A DNA stretch of 44,843 nt from Oscillospiraceae bacterium (GTDB lineage Bacteria > Bacillota > Clostridia > Oscillospirales > Oscillospiraceae): NCBI GenBank assembly GCA_021770845.1, contig JAETQF010000020.1, forward strand, positions 1 to 44,843, given 5' to 3'. This document shows positions 1 to 7,579 of this stretch, piece after piece. The translations under genes were made by a program, and so were the position numbers. The number at the start of each line of letters is the position of its first letter. Position 1 is the stretch's first letter. The notes below the pieces were generated by a model, which saw only the letters and a list, made by a program, of their open reading frames with translations, had not been told where the DNA came from and did no database searches.

Positions 1-27
1 TTTTTGGAACAAAGAGCGTTCCAAAAA
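1..27. terminator. Perfect inverted repeat, terminator-like
   Basis: A 10-base stem (five T plus GGAAC) pairs perfectly with GTTCC plus five A across a 7-base loop. It is symmetric, so it could end transcription on either strand. The gene it would serve lies off the left edge. Confidence 0.5.
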
Positions 28-41
28 TTCGTTGATTGAAC

Positions 42-72
42 GTGAAAGACACCCCTCCTGGGTTTCTTTCAC
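42..72. repeat. Inverted repeat GTGAAAGA...TCTTTCAC
   Basis: An 8-base perfect outer stem and a 4-base inner ACCC/GGGT stem fold around a 5-base loop. No T-tract follows, so it is not a standard terminator. It could be the 3' part of a small RNA or a protein-binding site. No gene is visible in 1-262. Confidence 0.4.
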
Positions 73-123
73 ACTATCTTCCTTCCCGTCAACGGGACAG
101 AAGCGGCTTTTTTGACCGTCTCG

Positions 124-153
124 GGCCGCCGCCTTTGCGGCGGCCTCTTTTTC
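124..153 (+). terminator. Rho-independent terminator
   Basis: GGCCGCCGC, a 4-base loop and GCGGCGGCC are followed by TCTTTTT. It lies just upstream of the yerC promoter and would end a transcript entering from the left edge. Confidence 0.75.
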
Positions 154-163
154 CGTTTTCCTC

Positions 164-192
164 TTTACTTCCGTAAAGCGCCGTGCTACAAT
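164..192 (+). promoter_or_regulatory. Sigma-A promoter of the yerC operon
   Basis: TTTACT, a 17-base spacer and TACAAT. It lies about 70 bases upstream of the yerC start and directly after the preceding terminator. Confidence 0.6.
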
Positions 193-262
193 ATGGCTTG
201 GACGGCGGAGCGGGAGGCGGATCCTCCTCCGCCGCCCAACCAACTTCACGGGAGGATGTCCT

Positions 263-547
263 ATGCAAAACCAGCTTCACAAGCCCTGTCCCCTGCTGTA
301 TCAGGCGGTGCTGTCCCTCCAGACCCCGGAGGAGTGCCGCGCCTTTTTTGAGGATCTGTGCACCGTGGCGGAGCTGAAGGCCATGTCCCAGCGCCTGGAG
401 GTGGCCCAGCTTTTGGACGAGGGGCTGATCTACAACGACATTCTCCAGCGCACCGGGGCGTCCAGCGCCACCATCAGCCGGGTGAATCGGGCGCTGCAAT
501 ATGGGGCGGACGGCTATAAGACCGTGCTGCCCCGGGTGAAGTCCTGA
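263..547 (+). CDS. yerC: YerC/YecD family TrpR-like DNA-binding protein
   Basis: This 94-residue protein resembles the YerC/YecD group of TrpR-like regulators, which bind DNA through a helix-turn-helix. The core runs from about residue 20 to 85: LEVAQLL followed by YNDILQRTGASSATISRVNRAL, which is the TrpR-type helix-turn-helix. The ATG at 263 has GGAGG seven bases upstream. Its stop overlaps the next start in TGATG, so the methyltransferase behind it is translationally coupled. The family assignment is firm from sequence and length. The ligand and targets are unknown. Confidence 0.88.
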   Translation: MQNQLHKPCPLLYQAVLSLQTPEECRAFFEDLCTVAELKAMSQRLEVAQLLDEGLIYNDILQRTGASSATISRVNRALQYGADGYKTVLPRVKS

Positions 548-1287
548 TGGACGCCTACACGGTGCTGGCCGGAAGCTATGACAGGCTCACCGCCGATGTG
601 GACTACGGCAAATGGGCCGACTACGCCCAGCGGCACTTCCGCAGGCTGAAGCGACCGGTGGAGACGCTGCTGGAGCTGGGCTGCGGCACCGGGAGCCTGA
701 CCAGGCTGCTGGCCCGGCGGGGGTACGCCGTCACCGCCATGGATCTCTCACCCGATATGCTCACGGTGGCGGAGCAGAAGTGCCGGGGGCTGAATGTGCG
801 CTTTCTGTGCCGGGATATGACCAAATTTGACCGGATGGGGCCGGTGGATGGGGTGGTGTCCGGCCTGGACAGCGTGAACTATGTCACCAGGCCCAAGAGC
901 CTGCAGCGGATGTTCCGGAGCGTGTTCGACAGCCTGTCCCCCGGCGGGCTGTTCCTCTTTGACGTCAAGACCCCCGCCGCCCTGGAGGGGGCGGACGGCC
1001 AGACCTGCCTGGACGAGGATGACGGCCTGTACTGCGTGTGGAGGGCGGACTACCACCCCCGCCGCCGCGTGTGCGGCTACGGCCTGGATCTGTTCCTCCG
1101 GCAGGAGGACGGCAGCTGGCTGCGGGAGGGGGAGTACCATGAGGAGTACGCCTACACCATGGAGGAGCTGGAGGGCTTCCTCCGGGAGGCGGGCTTCCAG
1201 AGTGTGAAGCAGTATGGCGGCATGACCATGATCGCACCCAGGCCGGGGGCCCAGCGGGTGTTTTTCGCCGCCGGAAAGGACGGATAG
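547..1287 (+). CDS. Class I SAM-dependent methyltransferase
   Basis: A 246-residue Rossmann-fold methyltransferase. Motif I, LELGCGTGSLTRLLA (residues about 41-55), binds S-adenosylmethionine, and MDLSPDMLTVA follows as the acidic-loop motif II. The substrate cannot be read from the sequence; it fits the broad Methyltransf_25/11 group. The start overlaps the yerC stop by one base and has only a weak ribosome site, as expected for coupling. hslO begins six bases after its stop, so the three genes form one operon. Confidence 0.85.
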   Translation: MDAYTVLAGSYDRLTADVDYGKWADYAQRHFRRLKRPVETLLELGCGTGSLTRLLARRGYAVTAMDLSPDMLTVAEQKCRGLNVRFLCRDMTKFDRMGPVDGVVSGLDSVNYVTRPKSLQRMFRSVFDSLSPGGLFLFDVKTPAALEGADGQTCLDEDDGLYCVWRADYHPRRRVCGYGLDLFLRQEDGSWLREGEYHEEYAYTMEELEGFLREAGFQSVKQYGGMTMIAPRPGAQRVFFAAGKDG

Positions 1288-1293
1288 AACCGT

Positions 1294-2199
1294 ATGGATC
1301 AACTCATTCGCGTCATTGCCAAGGACGCGCCCATCAAGGCCATGGCCATCACCGCCCGGGACACGGTGGAGCGGGCCCGGGCCATCCACGACTGCTGGCC
1401 GGTGGCCTCCGCCGCCCTGGGGCGGCTGCTGATGGCCGCGTCCATGATGGGCGCTGTCATGAAGGGGGAGGAGGGCTCCGTCACCCTGCGGGTGCGGGGC
1501 GGGGGGCCCCTGGGTGCCCTCACCGCCGTGTCGGACAGCTCCGGAAACGTCCGGGGCTATGTGCAGAACCCTGCCGTGGACGTGCCCCGGAAGGCCAAGG
1601 GCAAGCTGGACGTGGGGGCCGCTGTGGGCTGTGACGGCGATCTCACCGTCATCCGGGATCTGGGGATGAAGGAGCCCTACATCGGCTCGGTGCGGCTGGT
1701 GGGGGGCGAGATCGCGGAGGACATCGCCGCCTACTTCGTGGAGAGCGAGCAGGTGCCCACCGCCTGCGCCCTGGGGGTGCTGATCGCCCCGGATCAGACG
1801 GTGCAGGCCGCCGGGGGCTACCTGATCCAGCTGCTGCCCGGGGCGGACGACGCCGTGATCTCCGCGGTGGAGCGGGGCGTGGCCCGTTTAGGCGCGGTGA
1901 GCGCCCGGCTGGACGGGGGAATGGCCCCCCTGGAGCTGCTGCGGGAGATACTGGCCGACTTTGAGCTGGAGGTGCTGGAGACCGCCCCCATCGAATACCG
2001 CTGCTACTGCTCGGAGGAGCGGGTGTCCCGGGCGCTGATCAGCCTGGGGAAGGACGAGCTGGACAAGCTGATCCGGGAGCAGGACGGCGCGGAGCTCACC
2101 TGCCAGTTCTGCGACAAGGTGTACCGCTATTCCGCCGATCAGCTCCGGGCCCTGCGGGATGGGCTGGACAATCCCGGGGCCGCAGAGGCGCAGAAATAA
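1294..2199 (+). CDS. hslO: Redox-regulated chaperone Hsp33
   Basis: A 301-residue protein matching Hsp33, a cytosolic holdase that is activated when oxidation releases zinc from four cysteines. The switch is visible at the C-terminus: C237-x-C239, then C270-x2-C273, the family's CxC...CxxC pattern. The N-terminal half has the expected fold markers such as ARDTVERARAIH and SVTLRVRGGGPLG. It is the last gene of the yerC operon and is followed by a strong terminator. Length is normal for the family. Confidence 0.95.
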   Translation: MDQLIRVIAKDAPIKAMAITARDTVERARAIHDCWPVASAALGRLLMAASMMGAVMKGEEGSVTLRVRGGGPLGALTAVSDSSGNVRGYVQNPAVDVPRKAKGKLDVGAAVGCDGDLTVIRDLGMKEPYIGSVRLVGGEIAEDIAAYFVESEQVPTACALGVLIAPDQTVQAAGGYLIQLLPGADDAVISAVERGVARLGAVSARLDGGMAPLELLREILADFELEVLETAPIEYRCYCSEERVSRALISLGKDELDKLIREQDGAELTCQFCDKVYRYSADQLRALRDGLDNPGAAEAQK

Positions 2200-2206
2200 C
2201 ACAGAA

Positions 2207-2236
2207 GCCGTCCCGCGATGCGGGACGGCCTCTTTT
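2207..2236 (+). terminator. Terminator after hslO
   Basis: GCCGTCCCGC and GCGGGACGGC form a perfect 10-base stem with a 3-base loop, followed by CTCTTTT. Confidence 0.85.
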
Positions 2237-2280
2237 CGCGTTGGAACGGGGCTGGGCTCAAATATTGGCCCCGTCTGCGT

Positions 2281-3795
2281 TTACTCCTCCTCCGGCTGGG
2301 GCGCGGGGGCGTCCTCCGCCCTGGGCTGCTCCGCCTGCGGGGGGCTCTGGATCACCACCGTCTTGTCCGGCCCGGCGGCCAGCCTGCCCCCCAGCATACC
2401 GGCCACCAGGGATTTCACATCGATGCCCATGCTCTGGGTGATGCCCTCGGTGACCTGGGAGGTGCCGGTGATGATGTCCTCCAGCAGCTTGGCACTGTTG
2501 CCCTCGCCGTACATGGTGATCTTGTCCACCTTGGACAGGGGCTGGGCCACGTACTTGGCGATCTCGGGCAGGGCCTGCATCACCATCTCGATGACGGCGG
2601 CCTCGCCGTACTTCTTCATGGCCTCCGCCTTCTTGTCAATGCCCTCGGCCTCCGCCAGCGCCTTGGCCCGGATGGCCTCGGCCTCGGCTTTACCCACGGC
2701 GGCGATACCCTCCGCCTCCTGCTCCTTGGCGAACTTCTGGGCCTCGGCGATCTTCATCTCCGCCTGGGCCTTCTGCTCCTGCTCGTAACGGGCGGCCTCC
2801 GCGTCCTTCTGCCGCTTGAACAGGTCGGCCTCCGCCTCCTGCTGCTGGCGGTAGCGCTCCGCGTCCGCCTTGGCCCGGATCTCGGCCTCCAGCGTCTGCT
2901 TCTGCACCTCAACCTCCGCCTGCTTCAGCTCCGCCTGGCGCTGGGTCTTGGCGATCTCCGCGTTGACGGTGGCCGTCTCAATGCTCTTGCGCTGCTCCTG
3001 GCTCTGGATCTCGTAGGCGGCGTCCGCCTCCGCCTTCTTGCCGTCCGCCAGGATCTTCAGCTCCGCCCGGCGGATATCCAGCTCGGTCTGCTTCTGGGCG
3101 ATCTGGGTGTCCGCCTGCACCCGGGCCTCGTTGGACTCCCGCTCCGCCTGGGCCTGGGCGATGGCGATGTCCCGGTCGGCCTGGGCCTTGGCGATGGCGG
3201 CGTTCTTTTTAATCAGGCTGGTGTTGTCCGCGCCCAGATCCTTGATCAGGCCGTTCTCGTCGGTGACGTTCTGGATGTTGCAGGACAGGATCTCGATGCC
3301 CAGCTTATCCATGTCCTTGCTGGCCTTCTGCATCACCTGGTCGGAGAAGGAGTCCCGGTCGGTGTTGATCTCCTTCAGGGACAGGGTGCCGATGATCTCA
3401 CGCATATTGCCCTGGAGGGAGTCCTGGAGATCCCGGGTGATCTCCTCGGGCTTCTTGTTCAGGAAGTTCTTGGCCGCCAGCTTGATGCCGTCCGCGTGGG
3501 GAGAGATGCGCACCTTGGCCACGGCGTCCACGTTCACGTTGATGAAGTCGCTGGTGGGGACGGACTGCTCCGTCTTGATATCCACCGTCATCTGGCCCAG
3601 GTACAGCTTATCCAGCCGCTCGAAGATGGGCACGCGGATGCCGGCCCGGCCGATGAGCACCTTGCTCTCCTTCTTCAGGCCGGAGATGATATACGCCTGA
3701 TCGGGGGGCGCCTTGACGTAGCCCAGCAGGATGACGACGATGACGGCGATGACCGCGATCACGATGGGGATCACAATCTGAAGGTTGAATGGCAT
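2281..3795 (-). CDS. Flotillin-like SPFH membrane protein
   Basis: A 504-residue flotillin (FloT/YuaG type), an inner-membrane scaffold of functional membrane microdomains. One N-terminal membrane segment (about residues 6-26) leads into the SPFH domain (about 28-190, starting at YVKAPPDQAYIISG). A long Ala/Glu/Lys/Gln coiled coil (about 195-410) follows, then a short Pro/Glu-rich tail. The start at 3795 is chosen because AAAGGAGGA lies seven bases upstream; a longer reading from a TTG at 3813 would translate through that ribosome site. No NfeD partner gene is adjacent, although one is common in Bacillus. Confidence 0.92.
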   Translation of the reverse strand: MPFNLQIVIPIVIAVIAVIVVILLGYVKAPPDQAYIISGLKKESKVLIGRAGIRVPIFERLDKLYLGQMTVDIKTEQSVPTSDFINVNVDAVAKVRISPHADGIKLAAKNFLNKKPEEITRDLQDSLQGNMREIIGTLSLKEINTDRDSFSDQVMQKASKDMDKLGIEILSCNIQNVTDENGLIKDLGADNTSLIKKNAAIAKAQADRDIAIAQAQAERESNEARVQADTQIAQKQTELDIRRAELKILADGKKAEADAAYEIQSQEQRKSIETATVNAEIAKTQRQAELKQAEVEVQKQTLEAEIRAKADAERYRQQQEAEADLFKRQKDAEAARYEQEQKAQAEMKIAEAQKFAKEQEAEGIAAVGKAEAEAIRAKALAEAEGIDKKAEAMKKYGEAAVIEMVMQALPEIAKYVAQPLSKVDKITMYGEGNSAKLLEDIITGTSQVTEGITQSMGIDVKSLVAGMLGGRLAAGPDKTVVIQSPPQAEQPRAEDAPAPQPEEE

Positions 3796-3844
3796 GGGGA
3801 CTCCTCCTTTCAAATTCTGCGCAGGGTAGTTCTTTTATCTCAAA

Positions 3845-3896
3845 CAAGCCGGGACAGCGGCCCCCGGACGGACGCCCCGGAGCCTCCCGACGGCTT
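3845..3896 (-). terminator. Possible hairpin between the RelB-like gene and flotillin
   Basis: On the minus strand CAAGCCG pairs with CGGCTTG around a GC-rich interior and is followed by TTTGAG. It could partly end transcription from the RelB-like gene. The T-tract is weak. Confidence 0.35.
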
Positions 3897-3906
3897 GTAA
3901 TCTTCT

Positions 3907-4956
3907 TCAATCCGGCCGGCCCAGCTCCCCGGCCACGTCCCCCCGCATGGCGGCCAGGCGCTCCAGCGCCTCCACCTCCGCCTCCAGGCTCCGCCGGTTC
4001 CACTCCTGCCGCACCCGCCCGCCGTCGGTGAGCACCTGGGACAGCACCCCCGCCGCCCGCAGGCACAGGGCAGCCTCCGCCGCAGCCTCCGCCCCGTCCC
4101 GCTCCGCCCGGGCCAGCTCGCCCAGGGCCCGCTCCAGGGTGGGAAGGTAGTCCGCCTCCAGCCGGGCCTTTGCCCGCTCCGGCAGGCTGTCGTAGCACCG
4201 GAGGAGCTGCCCCTCCAGGCCGTCCACCGCCGAGCGCACATAGGGCGTCCCCACCGGGCCGGCCGCCCGCTGGATCCGGGCCCGGGCCCCCTGGGCGCCG
4301 CCCCGGGGGGCGGTGGAGCCCATAAACCGCCCCATGACGGAGACAAGCTGGTCAAGCTGCCGGGACACCCCCTCCAGCCGCCGCTGCCAGGGGGTATAGC
4401 CGCCGCCGTCCCCTCCGGGGCACGCCTTCAGGAGGGGAATCAGCGTGTCCTCAACGTCCAGCAGCTCCCGGGACACGGCGGACAGGCCGTCCTCGTACTC
4501 GTCCAGGATGGTGAGATCCTTTTGGGCCAGCAGGCCGGCGTTCCGGCTGGAAAACAGGGTCTGGCAGGCGGTGGAGGCCCCCGCCGCCTTGTCCTTCAGC
4601 TCGTCGCCGGACAGCAGCCGGATCCGCTCCATAGGCAGGCCGGTGATGGAGGCGGGAATGGCGGTGTGTATGGCGGTGAGGGAACGGCGGATCTCCCGGC
4701 ACAGCGCCTCCAGCCGCTCCCGCCGGGGGGCCAGGGCGGAGGCCGGTTCCCCCGGATCCTGCCCGGGGGCGCAGTCCCGCCGCTGGGGAGTGTGGGACTC
4801 CGCGGTGATCTCAAAGGGAATCCGCTTTTCTTTCCCCACCTTTTTCGCGAAAATGGTGAAGGCGGTCGTCATCGTCAATCCCATCTCCTTACAGGCCAGC
4901 TCCATGTCCCGTTTGGTGTCCTCATCGATGCGAAAATTGATCATCACCTGTGCCAC
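3907..4956 (-). CDS. RelB/DinJ-like N-terminal domain fused to a long helical domain
   Basis: About 349 residues. The first 50 (VAQVMINFRIDEDTKRDMEL, then CKEMGLTMTTAFTIFAKKV) match the ribbon-helix-helix domain of RelB/DinJ antitoxins, which bind their own operator. From about residue 60 on is a helical Ala/Leu/Arg/Glu-rich region that I do not recognise; RelB antitoxins normally stop near 90 residues. No RelE/YafQ toxin lies beside it. The start is taken as GTG at 4956 because AAGGGGA lies nine bases upstream; GTG at 4965 would sit directly on that site. The N-terminal DNA is AT-richer than the remainder, which suggests a fusion. Confidence 0.7.
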   Translation of the reverse strand: MAQVMINFRIDEDTKRDMELACKEMGLTMTTAFTIFAKKVGKEKRIPFEITAESHTPQRRDCAPGQDPGEPASALAPRRERLEALCREIRRSLTAIHTAIPASITGLPMERIRLLSGDELKDKAAGASTACQTLFSSRNAGLLAQKDLTILDEYEDGLSAVSRELLDVEDTLIPLLKACPGGDGGGYTPWQRRLEGVSRQLDQLVSVMGRFMGSTAPRGGAQGARARIQRAAGPVGTPYVRSAVDGLEGQLLRCYDSLPERAKARLEADYLPTLERALGELARAERDGAEAAAEAALCLRAAGVLSQVLTDGGRVRQEWNRRSLEAEVEALERLAAMRGDVAGELGRPD

Positions 4957-4983
4957 GTCAATCACTCCCCTTCGTACAACTCT

Positions 4984-5011
4984 ATTATATCATTTGTAAA
5001 GCAAATTGCAA
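4984..5011 (-). promoter_or_regulatory. Promoter of the RelB-like gene
   Basis: TTGCAA, a 16-base spacer and a perfect TATAAT on the minus strand, about 30 bases upstream of the gene. Confidence 0.65.
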
Positions 5012-5096
5012 CATATTTCTTTACAGCTGCCGCAATTTTTTTGACGCGCCCGTACCCGCCCCACTTCAGGAAAGGGCGGCAGGGCTCCGGGCAGAG

Positions 5097-5129
5097 GAAA
5101 AGGGCCCGCGGATCACTCCGCGGGCCCTT
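5097..5129 (-). terminator. Terminator of the rplJ-rplL operon
   Basis: A perfect 13-base stem, AAGGGCCCGCGGA/TCCGCGGGCCCTT, with a 4-base loop. On the minus strand it is followed by TTTTCC, just after rplL. Confidence 0.85.
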
Positions 5130-5155
5130 GGTATGCAGGGTTGGGGACAGGGGGC

Positions 5156-5530
5156 TTACTTCAGCTCCACCTTGCCGCCGGCCTCCTCGATCTTCTTCTT
5201 CAGCTCCTCGGCCTCGTCCTTGGACACGGCCTCCTTCAGGGTCTTGGGGGTGCCCTCCACGGCAGCCTTGGCCTCGGCCAGGCCCAGGCCGGTGATCTCG
5301 CGGACGACCTTGATGACCTTGATCTTGGCGGCGGCGTCGAAGCCGGCCAGCACCACGTCGAACTCGGTCTTCTCCTCCACGGCGGCGGCGGGGCCGGCGG
5401 CGGCGGGGGCAGCCATGGCGGCGGCGGAAACGCCGAACTCCTCCTCCAGGGCCTTGACCAGCTCATTGACTTCCAGAACGCTGAGGTTCTTGATCTCCTC
5501 AACCATAGCGGTGATCTTCTCGCTTGCCAT
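5156..5530 (-). CDS. rplL: 50S ribosomal protein L7/L12
   Basis: A 124-residue L7/L12, the dimeric stalk protein that recruits translation factors to the ribosome. The N-terminal dimerisation part ([21 protein letters not shown]) leads through an Ala/Pro-rich hinge (residues about 36-52) into the C-terminal factor-binding domain ([29 protein letters not shown]...). It lies 46 bases downstream of rplJ in the usual rplJ-rplL order and before a strong terminator. AAGGAGG precedes the ATG. Confidence 0.98.
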   Translation of the reverse strand: MASEKITAMVEEIKNLSVLEVNELVKALEEEFGVSAAAMAAPAAAGPAAAVEEKTEFDVVLAGFDAAAKIKVIKVVREITGLGLAEAKAAVEGTPKTLKEAVSKDEAEELKKKIEEAGGKVELK

Positions 5531-5576
5531 GATGATGTTCCTCCTTAAATTTCAAATATTAAAGTATGGGTGCCGC

Positions 5577-6113
5577 TCACTCGGCGGCGGGGGCGGGCTC
5601 CTCGGCGGGGGCGGCTTCGCCGTCCTTCTCCGCGATGGCCTTCAGCACGACGGCCAGGCTGGTCAGCGGGGCCAGCATCATGCCGAGCAGCTGCGCCATC
5701 AGCGCGTCCTTGGAGGGCAGCTCGGCCATGGCGATCACGTCGTCCAGGGGGAGCACCTTGCCGTCCATGAAGCCGGCCTTGATGTTGAAGCGGTCGCCCA
5801 TCTGCTTGGCGTACTTGTTGACGATGCGCATGGGGGCGATGGGGTCGTCCTTGGAGATGGCCATGGAAGTGGTGCCGTTGAGCACCCCGTCCAGCTCACC
5901 CAGATCCACGTCGTCCAGCGCGCGGCGCAGCAGGGTGTTCTTCACCACGGCGTACTCCACGCCGTTCTCCCGCAGCTCATGGCGCAGGGCGGTGTCCTCG
6001 GCCACGGTGATGCCCTTGTAGTCCACCAGGACGCCGGAGCTGGCGGCCTTCAGGTTGTCCACCAGGGCGGCCACGATGGCCTGCTTCTCACTGAGAACCT
6101 TTGCGTTAGGCAT
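5577..6113 (-). CDS. rplJ: 50S ribosomal protein L10
   Basis: A 178-residue L10, which anchors L7/L12 dimers to 23S rRNA to form the stalk. Typical features are the N-terminal LSEKQAIVAALVDNLKAASSGVLVDY, the KNTLLRRAL region and a C-terminal helix for L7/L12 binding ending in an Ala/Glu/Pro-rich tail. It is transcribed with rplL from a perfect consensus promoter and carries a conserved L10 leader, through which L10(L12)4 classically represses its own operon. Confidence 0.98.
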   Translation of the reverse strand: MPNAKVLSEKQAIVAALVDNLKAASSGVLVDYKGITVAEDTALRHELRENGVEYAVVKNTLLRRALDDVDLGELDGVLNGTTSMAISKDDPIAPMRIVNKYAKQMGDRFNIKAGFMDGKVLPLDDVIAMAELPSKDALMAQLLGMMLAPLTSLAVVLKAIAEKDGEAAPAEEPAPAAE

Positions 6114-6268
6114 TGTTTGAGTTCACCTCCGGGTAATTTGTTGCGGCAGGTGTTTTTCCAAAAGAAAAACGCCGCCTTCGTGTCCACACGAAAACAGCGC
6201 AAGCATTCCAGTTGGGCTGCATTCTCGGCGGGATTTATGGCGCAGGCCACCCGCTGTCTTTGAACACT
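6114..6268 (-). ncRNA. Ribosomal protein L10 leader
   Basis: The 5' untranslated region of rplJ has the hallmark of the L10 leader: GACAGCGGGUGG near the 5' end and AUAAAUCCCGCCGAGAA at about 6217-6240 on the minus strand, which pairs back to GCGGGU. A second hairpin, GGCGGCGUUUUU with AAAAACACCUGCC, lies closer to the gene. This RNA is known to bind L10(L12)4 for autoregulation. The conserved motif is seen directly; the fold details are inference. Confidence 0.85.
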
Positions 6269-6274
6269 CTCCGC

Positions 6275-6303
6275 ATTATACCCCGGCAAAGCGCCGCTGT
6301 CAA
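6275..6303 (-). promoter_or_regulatory. Promoter of rplJ-rplL
   Basis: A perfect consensus: TTGACA, 17 bases, TATAAT on the minus strand, upstream of the L10 leader. Confidence 0.9.
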
Positions 6304-6425
6304 GAGGGAATGGGAAAAAGTTTTCAATTTTGCGCCTCCCCCTTCCCCTTTCCCCTCCAAACGTTTAACATGGGTTCCGATCCGCCGATATCCACGGACG
6401 CTACTCAGAAAAGGAGCTGTTAACC

Positions 6426-7490
6426 ATGCCGCACACCAATGCTCATTCCAACCGCATCACCCTCCGTCCCCTGGCCGCCTCTCCGGCGGTGGGCTTCCCT
6501 CTGCCCCACGCCGGCCCCGCCGCCAACGCCAGCGTCTCCCTGGGAAGCTGGCTGGAGCTCTGGATGGACGATCAGATCGAGCCCTGCCGGGCGGAGACCA
6601 CCGTCAACGGCTACCGGAACATCATCCGCAACCATCTGCGCCCCGCCCTGGGCCGGGTGCGGCTGGCCGACCTGACCCCGGAGCTCATCAACGGCTACTA
6701 CCAGTGGCTGTCGGAGGAAAAGGGGCTGGCCCCCAACACCATCCGAAAGCACCACGTCCTCATACACACCGCCCTGAAGGCCGCCTTCCGGCAGGGGGTG
6801 ATCCCGGTGAACCCCGCCCAGCGGGCCACGCCCCCCCGGGCCACCTCCACCGACGTGCTGTACTACACCCCCGCCCGCCTCAGCCGCCTGCTGCGGGAGG
6901 TAGAGGGCCGTCCGCTGGAGCTGCCGGTGAAGCTGGCCTACCACCTGGGGCTGCGCCGCAGCGAGGTGCTGGGCCTGCGCTGGCGGGACGTGGATCTCCA
7001 CACGGGCCTGCTGTCCGTGCGCTGGGTGCGCACCACCGTGGGCTACCGGGTGGTGGAAAAGCCCCCCAAGACCGCCGACAGCTGCCGCACCCTGTCCATC
7101 GGGGCGCTGGACGGCCTGCTGGAGCTGCTCCAGGATCTCCGGGCCCAGCGGCGGCAGGAGGATCTGCCCTGCGGCCCGGACGACTACCTGGTGCTCAACC
7201 CGGAGGGAGTCCCCTGGCACCCCAACGTGCTGTCCGCCGACCTGGCCGACTTTGTGGCGGAGCACCGCCTGCCCCCCATCACCTTCCACGGCCTGCGCCA
7301 CACCTTTGCCAGCATGGCCAACAGCGCCCGGGTGCCCATGTACCAGATCAGCCGCGCCATGGGCCACGCCAGCCCCAACATCACCCAGCGGATCTACACC
7401 CACCTGTTCGACCAGACCCACGGGGAGGTGCTGGCCGCGGTGGCGGACACCATCGTCAACGCGGGCTTCACATCCTTCACCTCCGTCTGA
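6426..7490 (+). CDS. Tyrosine recombinase / phage-type integrase
   Basis: A 354-residue site-specific recombinase. An N-terminal core-binding (SAM-like) domain spans about residues 38-120 (SLGSWLELWMDDQI...). The catalytic domain has the first Arg in GLRRSEVLGLRW, the HxxR box in HGLRHTFAS, the second His in GHAS and the tyrosine nucleophile in QRIYTHLF. All catalytic positions look intact. The ATG at 6426 has AAAGGAG nine bases upstream. It stands alone between ribosomal genes and a kinase-like gene, with no other mobile-element genes, so it may be a resident recombinase or the last survivor of a decayed element. Confidence 0.9.
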   Translation: MPHTNAHSNRITLRPLAASPAVGFPLPHAGPAANASVSLGSWLELWMDDQIEPCRAETTVNGYRNIIRNHLRPALGRVRLADLTPELINGYYQWLSEEKGLAPNTIRKHHVLIHTALKAAFRQGVIPVNPAQRATPPRATSTDVLYYTPARLSRLLREVEGRPLELPVKLAYHLGLRRSEVLGLRWRDVDLHTGLLSVRWVRTTVGYRVVEKPPKTADSCRTLSIGALDGLLELLQDLRAQRRQEDLPCGPDDYLVLNPEGVPWHPNVLSADLADFVAEHRLPPITFHGLRHTFASMANSARVPMYQISRAMGHASPNITQRIYTHLFDQTHGEVLAAVADTIVNAGFTSFTSV

Positions 7491-7579
7491 CGCCGTCGGC
7501 GCAAAGTCCCCACCGCTGCGGTTTCTCTCCCGGCGCGGCAAAGGGCGCCGCCCCCTCCGGGGACAGCGCCCTGTCCTTG

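Noticed and set aside
2218..3900. Long plus-strand open frame (560 residues) opposite flotillin
   Set aside because: The composition is Leu/Gly/Arg/Asp-rich without any domain, mirroring the flotillin coiled-coil codons; the opposite strand has a clear family match, promoter context and ribosome site.
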